64,000 nucleotides of DNA. It comes from DATCMH01 sp036563505 (GTDB lineage: Bacteria; Pseudomonadota; Alphaproteobacteria; Rhizobiales; Beijerinckiaceae). The position numbers and the translations under genes were made by a program. Where the stretch lies: positions 186,001 through 250,000 of the forward strand of contig DATCMH010000022.1 in assembly GCA_036563505.1 (NCBI GenBank). The letters run 5' to 3'. Under the pieces are notes generated by a model, which worked only from the letters and a program-made list of their open reading frames with translations, made no database searches and was not told the DNA's origin. Positions 11,341-19,856 of the stretch are shown piece after piece; the stretch's first letter is position 1; each line of letters opens with the position of its first letter.

Positions 11341-12879
11341 ATGAGCCTATCTGCTGGACTGCAGCCTGAGCCGGGCTTGGCCTGGAGCGCGTCCGCGCGC
11401 GCCGGCTCCACGCCCGTCGCCACCGCGCCGGCCCTCGGGGCCAGCCCTCCCCGTTCCATCCTCTACGTCACCTCCGAGATCGCCGACTACGTGAAGTCAG
11501 GCGGCCTCGGCGAGGTGTCCTCGGCCCTGCCGCGGGCCCTGAGGCGCCACTACGACGTGCGGGTGCTCATCCCGGGCTACCGGCAGGTGCTGGCCGCGGT
11601 CGGGGAGGTTCCCGTCGTCGGGCGCCTGCCCGCGGCCTTCGGCCTGCCAGCCTGCGACCTCGGCCGGATCAGTTCCCGCGACGGGCTCACGGTCTACGTG
11701 CTCCTCTGCCCGGAGCTCTACGACCGCGAAGGCACGCCTTACGGGGACGCCGCCGGCATTGACTGGGCCGACAACGATCTGCGCTTCGCGCGCTTAGGGC
11801 TCGCGGCGGCCGACCTCGCCGGCGGGCTCGGCGATCCCGCGTGGCGCCCCGACCTCCTCCACCTCAACGACTGGCCCTCAGGACTCGCTGCGGCCTATCT
11901 CGCCTGGCGTGGCATCCGCACGCCGAGCCTGCTGACCATTCACAACCTCGCCTACCAAGGCCTGTTCGAGCGCGAGAGCCTGCCCCGGCTCGGCGTGCCG
12001 GACGAGGCGTTCCAGATCGACGGGGTCGAGTTCTACGGCAAGCTGTCCTTCCTCAAGGCCGGTATCTTCTACGCCTCGCACGTCACCACGGTGAGCGACA
12101 CCTACGCGAAGGAGATCACCAGCCCCGAGCACGGCTGCGGCCTCGACGGGCTCCTGCGGCTGCGCGCCGATCAGGGCCGCCTCGTCGGCATCATCAACGG
12201 CATCGAGGAGAGCTTCGACGCGCGCACCGATCCGCATCTCGCGGGCAATTTCGCGCCCGACGACCTCGCGGGCAAGCGCGTCAACGCGGAGGCGGTGCGC
12301 AAGGCCTTCCGGCTCGGCGTGTCCCAGGGGCCGCTCTTCGCGGTGATCTCCCGCCTCGTGCACCAGAAGGGCGTGGACCTCGCCATCAGCGCCGCCGAAA
12401 CCATCGTGGCGCAGGGTGGCCAAGTGGTCGTCACCGGGCGCGGCGAAGGCCGCTTCGAGGCGGCGCTCACGGCGCTCGCTCAGCGTCATCCGGGTTCCGT
12501 GGGCGTGCGGATCGGCTTCGACGAGGCGGAGGCGCGCCGGATGTACGCCGGCAGCGACTTTCTCCTCATGCCCTCGCGCTTCGAGCCCTGCGGGCTGTCG
12601 CAGATGTACGCGCAGCGGTTCGCGTCGCTCCCCATCGCCCACCGCACCGGGGGCTTGGCCGACACGATCGAGGACGGGGTGACGGGCTTCCTCTTCGGCG
12701 ACCTGTCGCTCAACGGCTTCCTCGGCGCGATCCGGAGGGGGCTCGAGACCTTCGGCTCGCAGCAGCGGCTCGCCGCGATGCGCCGCGCCGCGATGCAGCG
12801 GCCTTCGGGCTGGGCGGAGTCGGCGCAGCGCTACCGCGACGTCTACGGCCGGGCCGCCAAGCTCGCCTCGGCGGCCTGA
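11341..12879 (+). CDS. glgA: glycogen synthase (ADP-glucose type)
   Basis: GT5 enzyme adding glucose from ADP-glucose to glycogen. The 512-residue protein has the N-terminal ADP-glucose motif KSGGLGEVSSALP (near residue 52), HLNDWPSGLAA, and the C-terminal GT-B motif SRFEPCGLSQMYA with a following TGGLADTI. The ATG at 11341 follows AAAGGTGA; about 35 residues precede the catalytic fold, slightly more than usual. The ADP-glucose pyrophosphorylase (glgC) and branching enzyme (glgB) are not in this window. The 3' end overlaps the convergent transporter gene by 37 bases. Confidence 0.95.
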   Translation: MSLSAGLQPEPGLAWSASARAGSTPVATAPALGASPPRSILYVTSEIADYVKSGGLGEVSSALPRALRRHYDVRVLIPGYRQVLAAVGEVPVVGRLPAAFGLPACDLGRISSRDGLTVYVLLCPELYDREGTPYGDAAGIDWADNDLRFARLGLAAADLAGGLGDPAWRPDLLHLNDWPSGLAAAYLAWRGIRTPSLLTIHNLAYQGLFERESLPRLGVPDEAFQIDGVEFYGKLSFLKAGIFYASHVTTVSDTYAKEITSPEHGCGLDGLLRLRADQGRLVGIINGIEESFDARTDPHLAGNFAPDDLAGKRVNAEAVRKAFRLGVSQGPLFAVISRLVHQKGVDLAISAAETIVAQGGQVVVTGRGEGRFEAALTALAQRHPGSVGVRIGFDEAEARRMYAGSDFLLMPSRFEPCGLSQMYAQRFASLPIAHRTGGLADTIEDGVTGFLFGDLSLNGFLGAIRRGLETFGSQQRLAAMRRAAMQRPSGWAESAQRYRDVYGRAAKLASAA

Positions 12880-14330
12880 CGCCCCTCGTCGGCGAGCGCG
12901 AGCGGCCGCGCGACGGATTCGAGCGACTTGCGCTCGGCCGCCACGCCCCAGCGCCAGCCGATGAGGCCCGCCACGATCATCAGCGCCGCGCCGAACAGGT
13001 AGCCGCCGAAGACGCTCGTGCGGTTGCCGCTCTCGACGAGGGCGCCGAACACCGCCGGCCCCGCGACGCCGCCGATGCCGGTGCCGAGCGCGTAGAACAG
13101 GGCGATGGCGAGCGCCCGGATCTCAAGGGGAAAAGTCTCGCTCACGGTGAGATAGGCCGCGCTCGCCGCGGCCGAGGCGAAGAAGAACACCACGACCCAG
13201 GCCACCGTCAGCGTCGTCGCGGTGAGCAGGTTCTGCTGAAAGAGATAGCCGCTGATCGCCAGCAGCACGCCCGATGTGACGTAGGTGAAGGCAATCATCG
13301 GGCGCCGGCCGAGACTGTCGAAGAGCGGGCCGAGCAGGAGGGGACCCAGGAAGTTTCCCGCCGCGAAGGGTAGGATGTACCAGCCGACCGACGCCGAAGG
13401 CACGCTGTAGAAGTCCGTGAGCACGAGGGCGTAGGTGAAGAAGATCGCGTTGTAGAAGAAGGCCTGCGCCGTCATCAGGCTGAGGCCCACCGCCGTGCGG
13501 GTGCGGTGGGTGCGGAAAAGGGCGCGGGCGACCTCAGACAAGGGCGTGTGACTGCGGGTCGTGAGCCGCACGGTCGGGAAGGGGCCGGAGGACAAAGCGT
13601 GTCCCTCGGCGCGGAACTGCGCCTCGATGCCGGCGACGATCCGCTCCGCTTCGTCGGCGCGCCCGTGGGTCATGAGCCAGCGCGGACTCTCGGGGATCCA
13701 CATTCGCATGAGCAGCACGACGAGGCCGAGCATCGCCCCGATGAAGAAGGCGGCGCGCCAGCCGAGATCGGGGGCGAGGACCTGCGGATCGAGGAGCACC
13801 ACCGCGCCGACGGCGCCGATCGCCGCGCCGATCCAGAACGAGCCGTTGACGACGAGGTCCGTCCAGCCGCGGACGCGCGCGGGTATGAGCTCCTGGATGG
13901 TGGAGTTGATCGCCGTGTACTCGCCGCCGATCCCGGCGCCCGTCAGGAAGCGGAAGAGGCAAAAACTCCACAGATCCCAGGAGAACGCGGTCGCGGCGGT
14001 GGCCGTGAGATAGACGAAGAGCGTGATGAAGAAGAGCTTCTTGCGCCCGAGCCGGTCAGTGAGCCAGCCGAAGAAGAGCGCGCCCGAGACCGCGCCGGCG
14101 AGGTAAGCGCTCGAGGCGAGGCCGACCTCTGTCGCGGTGAAGCGTAAGGTCGGGCTTTCCTTCAACGCCCCGGCCAGCGAACCCGCGAGCGTCACCTCCA
14201 GCCCGTCGAGGATCCAGGTGATGCCGAGCGCGGCGATGACGAGGGTGTGAAAGCGGCCCCAGGGCAGCCGATCGAGGCGCGCGGGGATGTCCGTCTCGAC
14301 CAGTGTTCCCTGACGCGCCGCGCCCGCCAT
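12843..14330 (-). CDS. MFS transporter, sugar/metabolite:H+ symporter type
   Basis: Inner-membrane transporter of 495 residues with about 12 predicted hydrophobic segments. The MFS loop signature GWLTDRLGRKK follows TM2, GAGIGGEYTAINSTIQELIP lies in TM4-5, and PESPRWLMTHGRADEA follows TM6, as in the sugar/inositol and aromatic-acid symporter groups. Substrate cannot be named. Adjacent to glgA only by convergent 3' overlap (12843-12879), so the neighbourhood is not informative. Confidence 0.88.
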   Translation of the reverse strand: MAGAARQGTLVETDIPARLDRLPWGRFHTLVIAALGITWILDGLEVTLAGSLAGALKESPTLRFTATEVGLASSAYLAGAVSGALFFGWLTDRLGRKKLFFITLFVYLTATAATAFSWDLWSFCLFRFLTGAGIGGEYTAINSTIQELIPARVRGWTDLVVNGSFWIGAAIGAVGAVVLLDPQVLAPDLGWRAAFFIGAMLGLVVLLMRMWIPESPRWLMTHGRADEAERIVAGIEAQFRAEGHALSSGPFPTVRLTTRSHTPLSEVARALFRTHRTRTAVGLSLMTAQAFFYNAIFFTYALVLTDFYSVPSASVGWYILPFAAGNFLGPLLLGPLFDSLGRRPMIAFTYVTSGVLLAISGYLFQQNLLTATTLTVAWVVVFFFASAAASAAYLTVSETFPLEIRALAIALFYALGTGIGGVAGPAVFGALVESGNRTSVFGGYLFGAALMIVAGLIGWRWGVAAERKSLESVARPLALADEGRQAAEASLAARP

Positions 14331-14379
14331 CCGCTGCTCCCGTTCGTCGCGAGGATCAACGGATGGGAGGCGCGGCGGT

Positions 14380-15336
14380 TCAGACCGGAGAGTCCTGGGG
14401 CCGGAGCCGCTTCGCCAGCGGCTTCACGATCTGCGGCATGAGGTAGATCGGGAACTGGGCGAGGGCGAAGAACAGGAAGGTGGTGTCGGGCGTCGCCGCG
14501 CCCAGGGCCGCGACGAGGAGGCCCATGTTGCGCTGCCCCGTGCCGTAGCCCAGGGCGAAGCGGTCCCCGGGCTCGAGCGCGCGCAGGACGAGCCAGGCGC
14601 CGAGGAATCCGGCGCCCGACAGGGCGAAGGCGAGAGCGAGGTAGCGCGCCACGCGGCCGGGGTCGGCCATCACCGCGGCGGGCACGCCGTCCATCGCCGC
14701 AACGGCGAAGACGAAGTACATGACGACGCCGATCCCGTCGAAGGCGCCCTTGTTCGCCCGGATTCGGGCCTCGCCAAGCCAGAGGCGCAGGACGATAGCC
14801 GCCACCACGGCGCCCCCGATGAGCAGGACGAGACGGCGCACCAGGATCCCGGTGTCCAGGGGCACCACGGCCCCGGCGATCAGATCGGCGACGAGCGGCG
14901 AGGCGAGGGGAGCAAGGCTCGTCGTCAGGAGCACCGCCGCGACGACGAGGGTGGGCTTGAGGCCGAGCAGCATCGCCACCGCCGGCGCCGACATGATGGG
15001 CGGCGCGGCCCCGAGCAGGGCAAGACCGAGGACGAGGCCGGGATCGAGGCTCTCGCGCCCGACGAGGGCGAGCCCCGCGAGCGCTGCCAGCGGCGGGGCG
15101 AGGACGAGCCAGAGGCAGGCGAGCACCAGGGGCAGGGGACGCCGCGCGAGCTCCTTGACCGCCGCCGCCTCGACCCGCGCGAAGGTGAGAGTGGTGAAGA
15201 CGAAGATCGTCACCGCGAGGAAGGGCCGCGCCGCTGCCGCGAATTGTGGCAGGGCGAGCCCGAGGAAGATGCTCGCGGCGAACCCTTGCGTGCCGTAACG
15301 GCCGATGAGGGCGAAGGGCTGAAGGAGACGGTCCAT
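14380..15336 (-). CDS. bile acid:sodium symporter (BASS/SBF) family transporter
   Basis: A 318-residue, very hydrophobic inner-membrane protein with about 9-10 segments. The SBF signature appears as GTGQRNMGLLVAALGAATP near residue 260, and PPIMSAPAVAMLLG near residue 112 matches the first core repeat. In bacteria this family moves organic anions or arsenite; ACR3 cysteines are absent, so arsenite is unlikely. It lies 49 bases downstream of nothing related and is probably transcribed alone. Confidence 0.8.
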   Translation of the reverse strand: MDRLLQPFALIGRYGTQGFAASIFLGLALPQFAAAARPFLAVTIFVFTTLTFARVEAAAVKELARRPLPLVLACLWLVLAPPLAALAGLALVGRESLDPGLVLGLALLGAAPPIMSAPAVAMLLGLKPTLVVAAVLLTTSLAPLASPLVADLIAGAVVPLDTGILVRRLVLLIGGAVVAAIVLRLWLGEARIRANKGAFDGIGVVMYFVFAVAAMDGVPAAVMADPGRVARYLALAFALSGAGFLGAWLVLRALEPGDRFALGYGTGQRNMGLLVAALGAATPDTTFLFFALAQFPIYLMPQIVKPLAKRLRPQDSPV

Positions 15337-15450
15337 GCGGGGCTTCCGTCATCGGCCCCGCCGGATCGGCCGTCAATCGGGTTGTCGCCCGGGTTGTCGC
15401 CCGTGGCAGCCTCCGTTAAGCCGCGAGGCTCGCCAGGCAGGGACGGAACG

Positions 15451-16692
15451 ATGCGCGCGGACGTGGTGGTTCTCGGGGCCGGGATCGTCGGGGTCAGCGT
15501 CGCGCTGCACCTCCAGCAGCGCGGGCGCGCCGTCGTGCTCCTCGACCGCCGGGCCCCGGGGGAGGAGACCTCCTTCGGCAATGCCGGCCTCATCCAGCGC
15601 GAGGGCGTCTACCCTTACGGCTTTCCGCAGAATTTCGGCGCGCTGCTGCGCTACGCGCTGAACAACACCACCGACGCCCATTACCATTGGTCCGCCGTGC
15701 CCAAGGTGGCGCCGTTCCTGTTGCGCTACTGGCTGCAGTCGCGGCCCGAGCGCCACGCCCAGATCGCCCGGCTCTACGCGCCGCTGATCGAGCATTGCCT
15801 CACGGAGCACCAAGCGCTCGCCCAGGCCGCGGGCGCCACGGACCTCATCCGCCAGCGAGGCTGGATCAAGCTCTACCGCACCGCCCAGGCCCGGGACGTG
15901 GATCTGGCCGAGGCCGAGACCTTGCGGCGCGAGTACGGTCTGGGCTTCAACCTCCTCGACCCGGCGGCGCTGGCGGAGAAGGAGCCTCACGTCGCCCCGG
16001 GCCTCGTCGGCGGCCTGCACTGGACCGATCCCGCCTCCGTCACCGACCCGCACGCTCTCACCCTCGCCTATGCCGGCCTGTTCGAGCGCCTGGGCGGCCG
16101 GATCGTGGCGGGCGATGCCGCAACATTGCGGGCGGACGGGGCCGGCTGGCAGGTCGACCTCGCGGACGGACCGCTCCAGGCCGGGGCGGCGGTGGTGGCG
16201 CTCGGCGCCTGGGCTGACGTCGTCACGGCACGCCTCGGCTACGACCTGCCGCTCGCGGTCAAGCGCGGCTACCACATGCACTATCGCCCGAGGGGCAACG
16301 CGGTCCTCAACCACGCCGTGCTCGACGTCGAGGCAGGCTACCTGCTCGCCCCCATGGCGAAGGGCATCCGCCTCACCACAGGGGCCGAGTTCGCCCTGCG
16401 CGACGCGCCGAAGACCCCTGTGCAGCTCGCCCGCGCCGAGCCCGTCGCGAAGACGCTCTTTCCCTTAGGCGAACGGCTCGATTCCGAGCCCTGGATGGGC
16501 GTGCGCCCCTGCACGCCGGACATGATGCCGGTGATCGGCCCGGCGCCGCGGCACAAGAACCTGTGGTTCGCCTTCGGCCACGCCCATCACGGCCTGACGC
16601 TGGGCCCCGTCACCGGGCGGCTCATCGCCGAGATGATGACGGGCGAAGCGCCCTTCATCGATCCCAAGCCCTACCGGGCGGACCGGTTCTGA
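15451..16692 (+). CDS. FAD-dependent D-amino-acid dehydrogenase-like oxidoreductase
   Basis: DAO-family flavoenzyme of 413 residues. The Rossmann motif VVVLGAGIVGVSVALHLQQ starts at residue 5, TSFGNAGLIQ follows as in DadA, and the C-terminal FAD-closing region is GHAHHGLTLGPVTGRLIAEM. Likely role: oxidative deamination of D-amino acids with electrons to the respiratory chain. Start ATG 15451 lies directly before the dinucleotide fold; the frame is open to 15244 but that part is in the promoter area divergent from the BASS gene. sugE follows after 13 bases, so the two may share a transcript. Confidence 0.8.
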   Translation: MRADVVVLGAGIVGVSVALHLQQRGRAVVLLDRRAPGEETSFGNAGLIQREGVYPYGFPQNFGALLRYALNNTTDAHYHWSAVPKVAPFLLRYWLQSRPERHAQIARLYAPLIEHCLTEHQALAQAAGATDLIRQRGWIKLYRTAQARDVDLAEAETLRREYGLGFNLLDPAALAEKEPHVAPGLVGGLHWTDPASVTDPHALTLAYAGLFERLGGRIVAGDAATLRADGAGWQVDLADGPLQAGAAVVALGAWADVVTARLGYDLPLAVKRGYHMHYRPRGNAVLNHAVLDVEAGYLLAPMAKGIRLTTGAEFALRDAPKTPVQLARAEPVAKTLFPLGERLDSEPWMGVRPCTPDMMPVIGPAPRHKNLWFAFGHAHHGLTLGPVTGRLIAEMMTGEAPFIDPKPYRADRF

Positions 16693-16705
16693 GCGGGAGC
16701 GCGGC

Positions 16706-17023
16706 ATGGCGTGGCTGACCCTTCTCATTGCCGGCCTCTTCGAGGTCGGCTGGGCCGTCGGCCTGAAATACACGCAAGGCTTCACCCGCCCCGTGCCGAC
16801 GCTGCTCACCTTGGCCAGCATGGTCGCGAGCCTCTGGCTCCTCGGGCTCGCATTGAAGAGCCTGCCGCTCGGTACGGCCTATGCGATCTGGACGGGCGTC
16901 GGCACGATCGGCACGGCGCTCTTCGGCATCCTGCTCTTCGACGAGCCGGCGAACGCCCTGCGGCTCGTCGCCATCGGGCTGATCGTGCTCGGCATCGTCG
17001 GCCTGAAGCTCGTCACCCCTTGA
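16706..17023 (+). CDS. sugE: SugE/Gdx small multidrug resistance family exporter
   Basis: Four-helix SMR protein of 105 residues that works as a dual-topology dimer. The essential Glu in TM1 is present (GLFEVGWAVGLKY, about Glu13), followed by the SugE-type WTGVGTIGTALFGILLFDEP. Members of the Gdx group export guanidinium; others export quaternary ammonium compounds. No guanidine riboswitch is possible in the 13-base gap upstream, so it is probably expressed with the preceding dehydrogenase. GGGAG precedes the ATG. Confidence 0.9.
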   Translation: MAWLTLLIAGLFEVGWAVGLKYTQGFTRPVPTLLTLASMVASLWLLGLALKSLPLGTAYAIWTGVGTIGTALFGILLFDEPANALRLVAIGLIVLGIVGLKLVTP

Positions 17024-17029
17024 AACATG

Positions 17030-17055
17030 AAAAAGCCCTCCGCGGGGGGAGGGCT
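17030..17055 (-). terminator. terminator of the 17080-17304 gene
   Basis: AGCCCTCC (17034-17041) pairs with GGAGGGCT (17048-17055); on the minus strand the stem is followed by five T (17033-17029). On the plus strand, after sugE, it lacks a T-run, so it serves mainly the minus-strand gene. Confidence 0.7.
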
Positions 17056-17079
17056 GTCGTCATCGCGAGGCGCGGGCTT

Positions 17080-17304
17080 TCAGAGCCGGTCGAGCTCGAC
17101 GCTGCCGGTCGGCAGGCCGAAGCGGTCGGCGAGGTGCCAGGCCAGCTCGCGGGGGGAGTGGTAGGAATAGGTGCGGTCGATGAGGTGGCTCACCTCCGTC
17201 GCCTCGTCCGGCCGCGGGGCGGCGAAGAGGCGGTCGACCGTGAACGTGACGCCGTCGCGGCGCTTAGGGTTCGAGAGGCGCTTGGCCTTGTACTGAAATT
17301 TCAT
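17080..17304 (-). CDS. small hypothetical protein
   Basis: Seventy-four residues, MKFQYKAKRLSNPKRRDGVT at the start, basic N-terminal third, soluble, no signal peptide or membrane segment. No family recognised. Support for it being real: an ATG start, normal amino-acid composition and its own rho-independent terminator just downstream. The Shine-Dalgarno is weak. It sits between sugE (convergent) and cspA (same strand). Confidence 0.6.
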   Translation of the reverse strand: MKFQYKAKRLSNPKRRDGVTFTVDRLFAAPRPDEATEVSHLIDRTYSYHSPRELAWHLADRFGLPTGSVELDRL

Positions 17305-17428
17305 CCTGTCTTCATTTTCGGGTTGGACCGCCGGAGACCCGACGGTCAGGCCGCTACCCTGACGGGGCTGCGGCGCCGCGGATCACGGTGACCGAGATCC
17401 GCGGAGATGGGGGCGAAGCCTGAATGCT

Positions 17429-17638
17429 TCAGGCCGCCTGGAGATTCGTCGCGGCGGGCTTGCCGGAGCGACGGTCGTTCTCGACTTCGAAGGTGACCTT
17501 CTGGCCCTCGACGAGGCCGCGCAGGCCGGCGCGCTCCAGCGCGGTGGCGTGAACGAACACGTCCTTGCCGCCGTCGTCCGGCTGGATGAAGCCGTAGCCC
17601 TTCTGGTCGTTGTAGAATTTCACGGTGCCCGTCATCAT
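17429..17638 (-). CDS. cspA: cold-shock protein CspA family
   Basis: Five-stranded OB-fold nucleic-acid chaperone of 69 residues. RNP1 is KGYGFIQP and RNP2 is DVFVHATAL; the end KPAATNLQAA is typical of Hyphomicrobiales. Two adjacent ATG codons (17638 and 17635) are possible; GAAGGA lies upstream. The frame is open to 17788, but that stretch is leader: a promoter at 17804-17832 gives a 5' untranslated region of about 160 nt, a usual place for cold-dependent translational control in csp genes. Confidence 0.95.
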   Translation of the reverse strand: MMTGTVKFYNDQKGYGFIQPDDGGKDVFVHATALERAGLRGLVEGQKVTFEVENDRRSGKPAATNLQAA

Positions 17639-17803
17639 GGGACGTCGTCCTTCGTCAGTCATGGTCAGTTGAGCGGAAAAGTCGCGCTCGCGCGCGATCC
17701 GCCCGGTCAGGTCGATTTTTGAGAGAAAAGTCTGAAAGCAAGGCCCGCCTGAAATGCGCGGACGATGCGGCCCAGCAGTCCGGCCCAAAACGTCGATAGA
17801 CCC

Positions 17804-17832
17804 AATATGGGCGCCTGCCCGTGATTTGGCAA
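17804..17832 (-). promoter_or_regulatory. predicted sigma-70 promoter of cspA
   Basis: On the minus strand TTGCCA (17832-17827) and CATATT (17809-17804) are 17 bases apart. The gap 17639-17987 holds this promoter, the cspA leader and the hairpin at 17947-17975; no further gene was seen in it. Confidence 0.6.
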
Positions 17833-17946
17833 GGTGACCTAGAGGAAGGCGGCGTTTAGCTTGGCATCAAGGTCACCAAAGCGGCGAGGAACCCCACGAC
17901 GGCCGTGAGCCTCGCGATGCTGTGCGCCGATCTCGATGCGGCTGGG

Positions 17947-17975
17947 GATCTCGCCGGCCATAAGCCGGCGAGATC
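17947..17975 (-). terminator. perfect 12-bp hairpin after the GNAT gene
   Basis: GATCTCGCCGGC (17947-17958) and GCCGGCGAGATC (17964-17975) form a perfect stem with a 5-base loop, starting 12 bases after the acetyltransferase stop. There is no T-run, so it may be a weak terminator or an mRNA 3'-end stabiliser. Confidence 0.5.
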
Positions 17976-17987
17976 TGACAGAGTGGC

Positions 17988-18623
17988 TCAGACCACGGTC
18001 AGCGCGACCTCCTGAGTCGCGTGGTGCGGCACGAAGCCCGTCTTGCCCCAGGTCTTGAGGCTGTCCCAGGCGCGCCGGTCGAGGTGGAAGCGGTCAACGG
18101 GCAGGAGCCCGCCGCGGGCCGGGAACTCCTGCAGCCCCGAGCCGGCATAGGCGAAGCCCGACTTCTCGAGCACCCGCCGCGACACCGGGTTGACCACCCG
18201 CACCGAGGCCGTGAGCACGGTGTTCTCGGTATAGGCGAAGAACGCGTCGACGAGGGCCCGCGCCGCTTCCGTGGCGAGGCCCTGCCCCCAGTAGGGCTGG
18301 CCGAGCCAGTAGCCCAGGAACGGCGTGCCATCCTCCGGGTCGGGGCCGATGCCGACCACGCCGATGAGGCAGTTCGGCTTCGACCGGGGCGTGATGGCAA
18401 GGGTCAGGCTGGCGCCTTCCGTGTTCTCCCGCCGCTTCTGGAAGATGAAATCCTCCGCGTACCGTGGCGACAGGGGATGCGGAATCCGGCCCGTCATGTC
18501 CGATACGGCTTTCTCACCGGCGAGACGGACGATGGCTTGGGCGTCGGCGAGGCGCGGCCAGCGCAGCCACAGCCGGCGGGTCTCCAGCCGGAAGACGTCG
18601 TCACGGGTGAGGTCGGGAAACAT
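17988..18623 (-). CDS. GNAT family N-acetyltransferase (RimJ/RimL-like)
   Basis: Acetyl-CoA-dependent acetyltransferase of 211 residues. It opens with the RimJ/L pattern (ETRRLWLRWPRLADAQAI) and has the acetyl-CoA loop as YWGQGLATEAARAL near residue 108, then NPVSRRVLEKSGF. The substrate is unknown; ribosomal-protein or amino-acid N-acetylation is typical. In many Hyphomicrobiales a GNAT gene follows rplU-rpmA, as here, usually ahead of obgE, which is absent from this position. A strong hairpin (18675-18700) separates it from rpmA, so it may have its own promoter. Confidence 0.88.
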   Translation of the reverse strand: MFPDLTRDDVFRLETRRLWLRWPRLADAQAIVRLAGEKAVSDMTGRIPHPLSPRYAEDFIFQKRRENTEGASLTLAITPRSKPNCLIGVVGIGPDPEDGTPFLGYWLGQPYWGQGLATEAARALVDAFFAYTENTVLTASVRVVNPVSRRVLEKSGFAYAGSGLQEFPARGGLLPVDRFHLDRRAWDSLKTWGKTGFVPHHATQEVALTVV

Positions 18624-18674
18624 GGTTCTGCTCCGATCCTTGGGGCCGCTCTGTGCGCACCCCGGAAACGACGA

Positions 18675-18700
18675 AGGGGAGGTGGCGCCCCACCTCCCCT
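18675..18700 (-). terminator. 11-bp hairpin between rpmA and GNAT
   Basis: AGGGGAGGTGG (18675-18685) pairs perfectly with CCACCTCCCCT (18690-18700) over a 4-base loop. On the minus strand it is followed by TTCGTCGTTT, a poor T-run. It probably lowers read-through from the ribosomal-protein operon into the GNAT gene. Confidence 0.55.
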
Positions 18701-18804
18701 GTCTCGGATCGTCGCTCGGCCGTTCTCGGGCCTACCTGGAGCTCTGATCCGCCGGTTCGGTCTGGGACACCGGCGGGAGCTCCTTCGTCACTCGCTCTCG
18801 CCGT

Positions 18805-19095
18805 TTACTCTGCAGCCTCGAGGGCCGGTACGCGGGTGTTGTCTTGGTCGGTTACGACCGAGACGAAAGCTCGGCCGGCTTTGGTCAGAAATCGGACGCG
18901 GCCGTCCTTGAGGGCGAAGAGCGTATGATCTTTGCCCATGCCGACGTTGGCGCCGGCATGCCATTTGGTGCCGCGCTGACGAATGATGATGTTGCCGGAC
19001 ACGACCGCCTGGTCGCCGAACTTCTTCACGCCGAGGCGGCGGCCGTCCGAGTCGCGCCCGTTGCGCGAGGAACCGCCAGCTTTCTTATGGGCCAT
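18805..19095 (-). CDS. rpmA: 50S ribosomal protein L27
   Basis: Large-subunit protein reaching the peptidyl-transferase centre. The start is MAHKKAGGSSRNGRDSDGRR, the universal L27 N-terminus (no Firmicutes-type cleaved extension), with GVKKFGDQAVVSGNIIIRQRG following. At 96 residues it is a little longer than usual (85-89) because of the C-terminal part NTRVPALEAAE. The ATG at 19095 has GGGAG upstream; 8 upstream in-frame codons are not part of the protein. Second gene of the rplU-rpmA operon. Confidence 0.97.
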   Translation of the reverse strand: MAHKKAGGSSRNGRDSDGRRLGVKKFGDQAVVSGNIIIRQRGTKWHAGANVGMGKDHTLFALKDGRVRFLTKAGRAFVSVVTDQDNTRVPALEAAE

Positions 19096-19234
19096 CGATG
19101 ACTCCCGTATTTCATTCAAGCGAGGCGACCCGCGCGCGGCGAGATCAAGCCTCGTTCATTGACCTGTTCGGGGCTCCCTCGCACCGCCCGCGGGCGGTTG
19201 CCTGAGAGAGCCTCGATCTTATGCCGCCGGCCGA

Positions 19235-19627
19235 TCAGATATCGGCGGCAGCGTCCGGGGCGGCTTCCGGCGCAGCGGCCTTCGTCCGCTTCGCCTTGGG
19301 CGCGGGCTTTGTCTCGCCGGCACCGAGCGCGGTGATCCGCACCACGGTGTAATCCTGGCGATGCCCCCGCTTGCGGCGGGAATTCTGACGGCGGCGCTTC
19401 TTGAAGGCGATCACCTTCTCGCCCCGGGTCTGCCGCACGATCTCGCCCGAGACCGTGACGCCCGACACCAGCGGCGCGCCGACCTGAACCGTATCGCCGT
19501 TCGACAGCATCACGACGCTGTCGAAGGTAATGGCCTGACCCGGCTCGCCTTCGAGCTTGGGCAGGGTGATGACGTCCTCGGCGGCCACGCGAAACTGCTT
19601 GCCGCCGGTTTTGATGACTGCGAACAT
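19235..19627 (-). CDS. rplU: 50S ribosomal protein L21
   Basis: Binds 23S rRNA together with L20. The 130-residue protein starts MFAVIKTGGKQFRVAAEDVI and holds the L21 signature in KVIAFKKRRRQNSRRKRGHRQ (about residues 70-90). The last 30 residues, rich in Lys, Ala and Pro, are the variable alphaproteobacterial tail. The ATG at 19627 follows GAAGGACG; the open frame upstream to 19747 is leader. First gene of the operon with rpmA; the promoter lies at 19792-19820. Confidence 0.97.
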   Translation of the reverse strand: MFAVIKTGGKQFRVAAEDVITLPKLEGEPGQAITFDSVVMLSNGDTVQVGAPLVSGVTVSGEIVRQTRGEKVIAFKKRRRQNSRRKRGHRQDYTVVRITALGAGETKPAPKAKRTKAAAPEAAPDAAADI

Positions 19628-19791
19628 CGTTCGTCCTTCGTGTTCGATCCGGCTCTCGATCGGGCTCGCAAAGAGCCCGCCCGGGCCGTCTTCTTGGCAG
19701 TCCCCGGCAGGGGTTCGACGCGTCGGCAGCTTCACGAAGCCGCTCAAACGCGAAAGCGCGGGACGACACTTCGCCCGCGCTCTTGGAGGCC

Positions 19792-19820
19792 GGATTAGGC
19801 CCGGCCCTCGCGTTTGTCAA
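19792..19820 (-). promoter_or_regulatory. predicted sigma-70 promoter of rplU-rpmA
   Basis: On the minus strand a perfect TTGACA (19820-19815) is 17 bases from TAATCC (19797-19792). The transcript would start near 19785, giving a leader of about 160 nt, a possible place for L21 autoregulation. Confidence 0.6.
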
Positions 19821-19856
19821 GGAAAACCGGCCTTTGGCAAGGCGTCCGGGTTCGGG

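Noticed and set aside
16693..16705. Guanidine riboswitch before sugE
   Set aside because: Only 13 bases separate sugE from the preceding gene.
19628..19747. N-terminal extension of L21 in the open frame
   Set aside because: L21 homology starts at the ATG 19627 with its own Shine-Dalgarno; the extension lies in the leader after the promoter.
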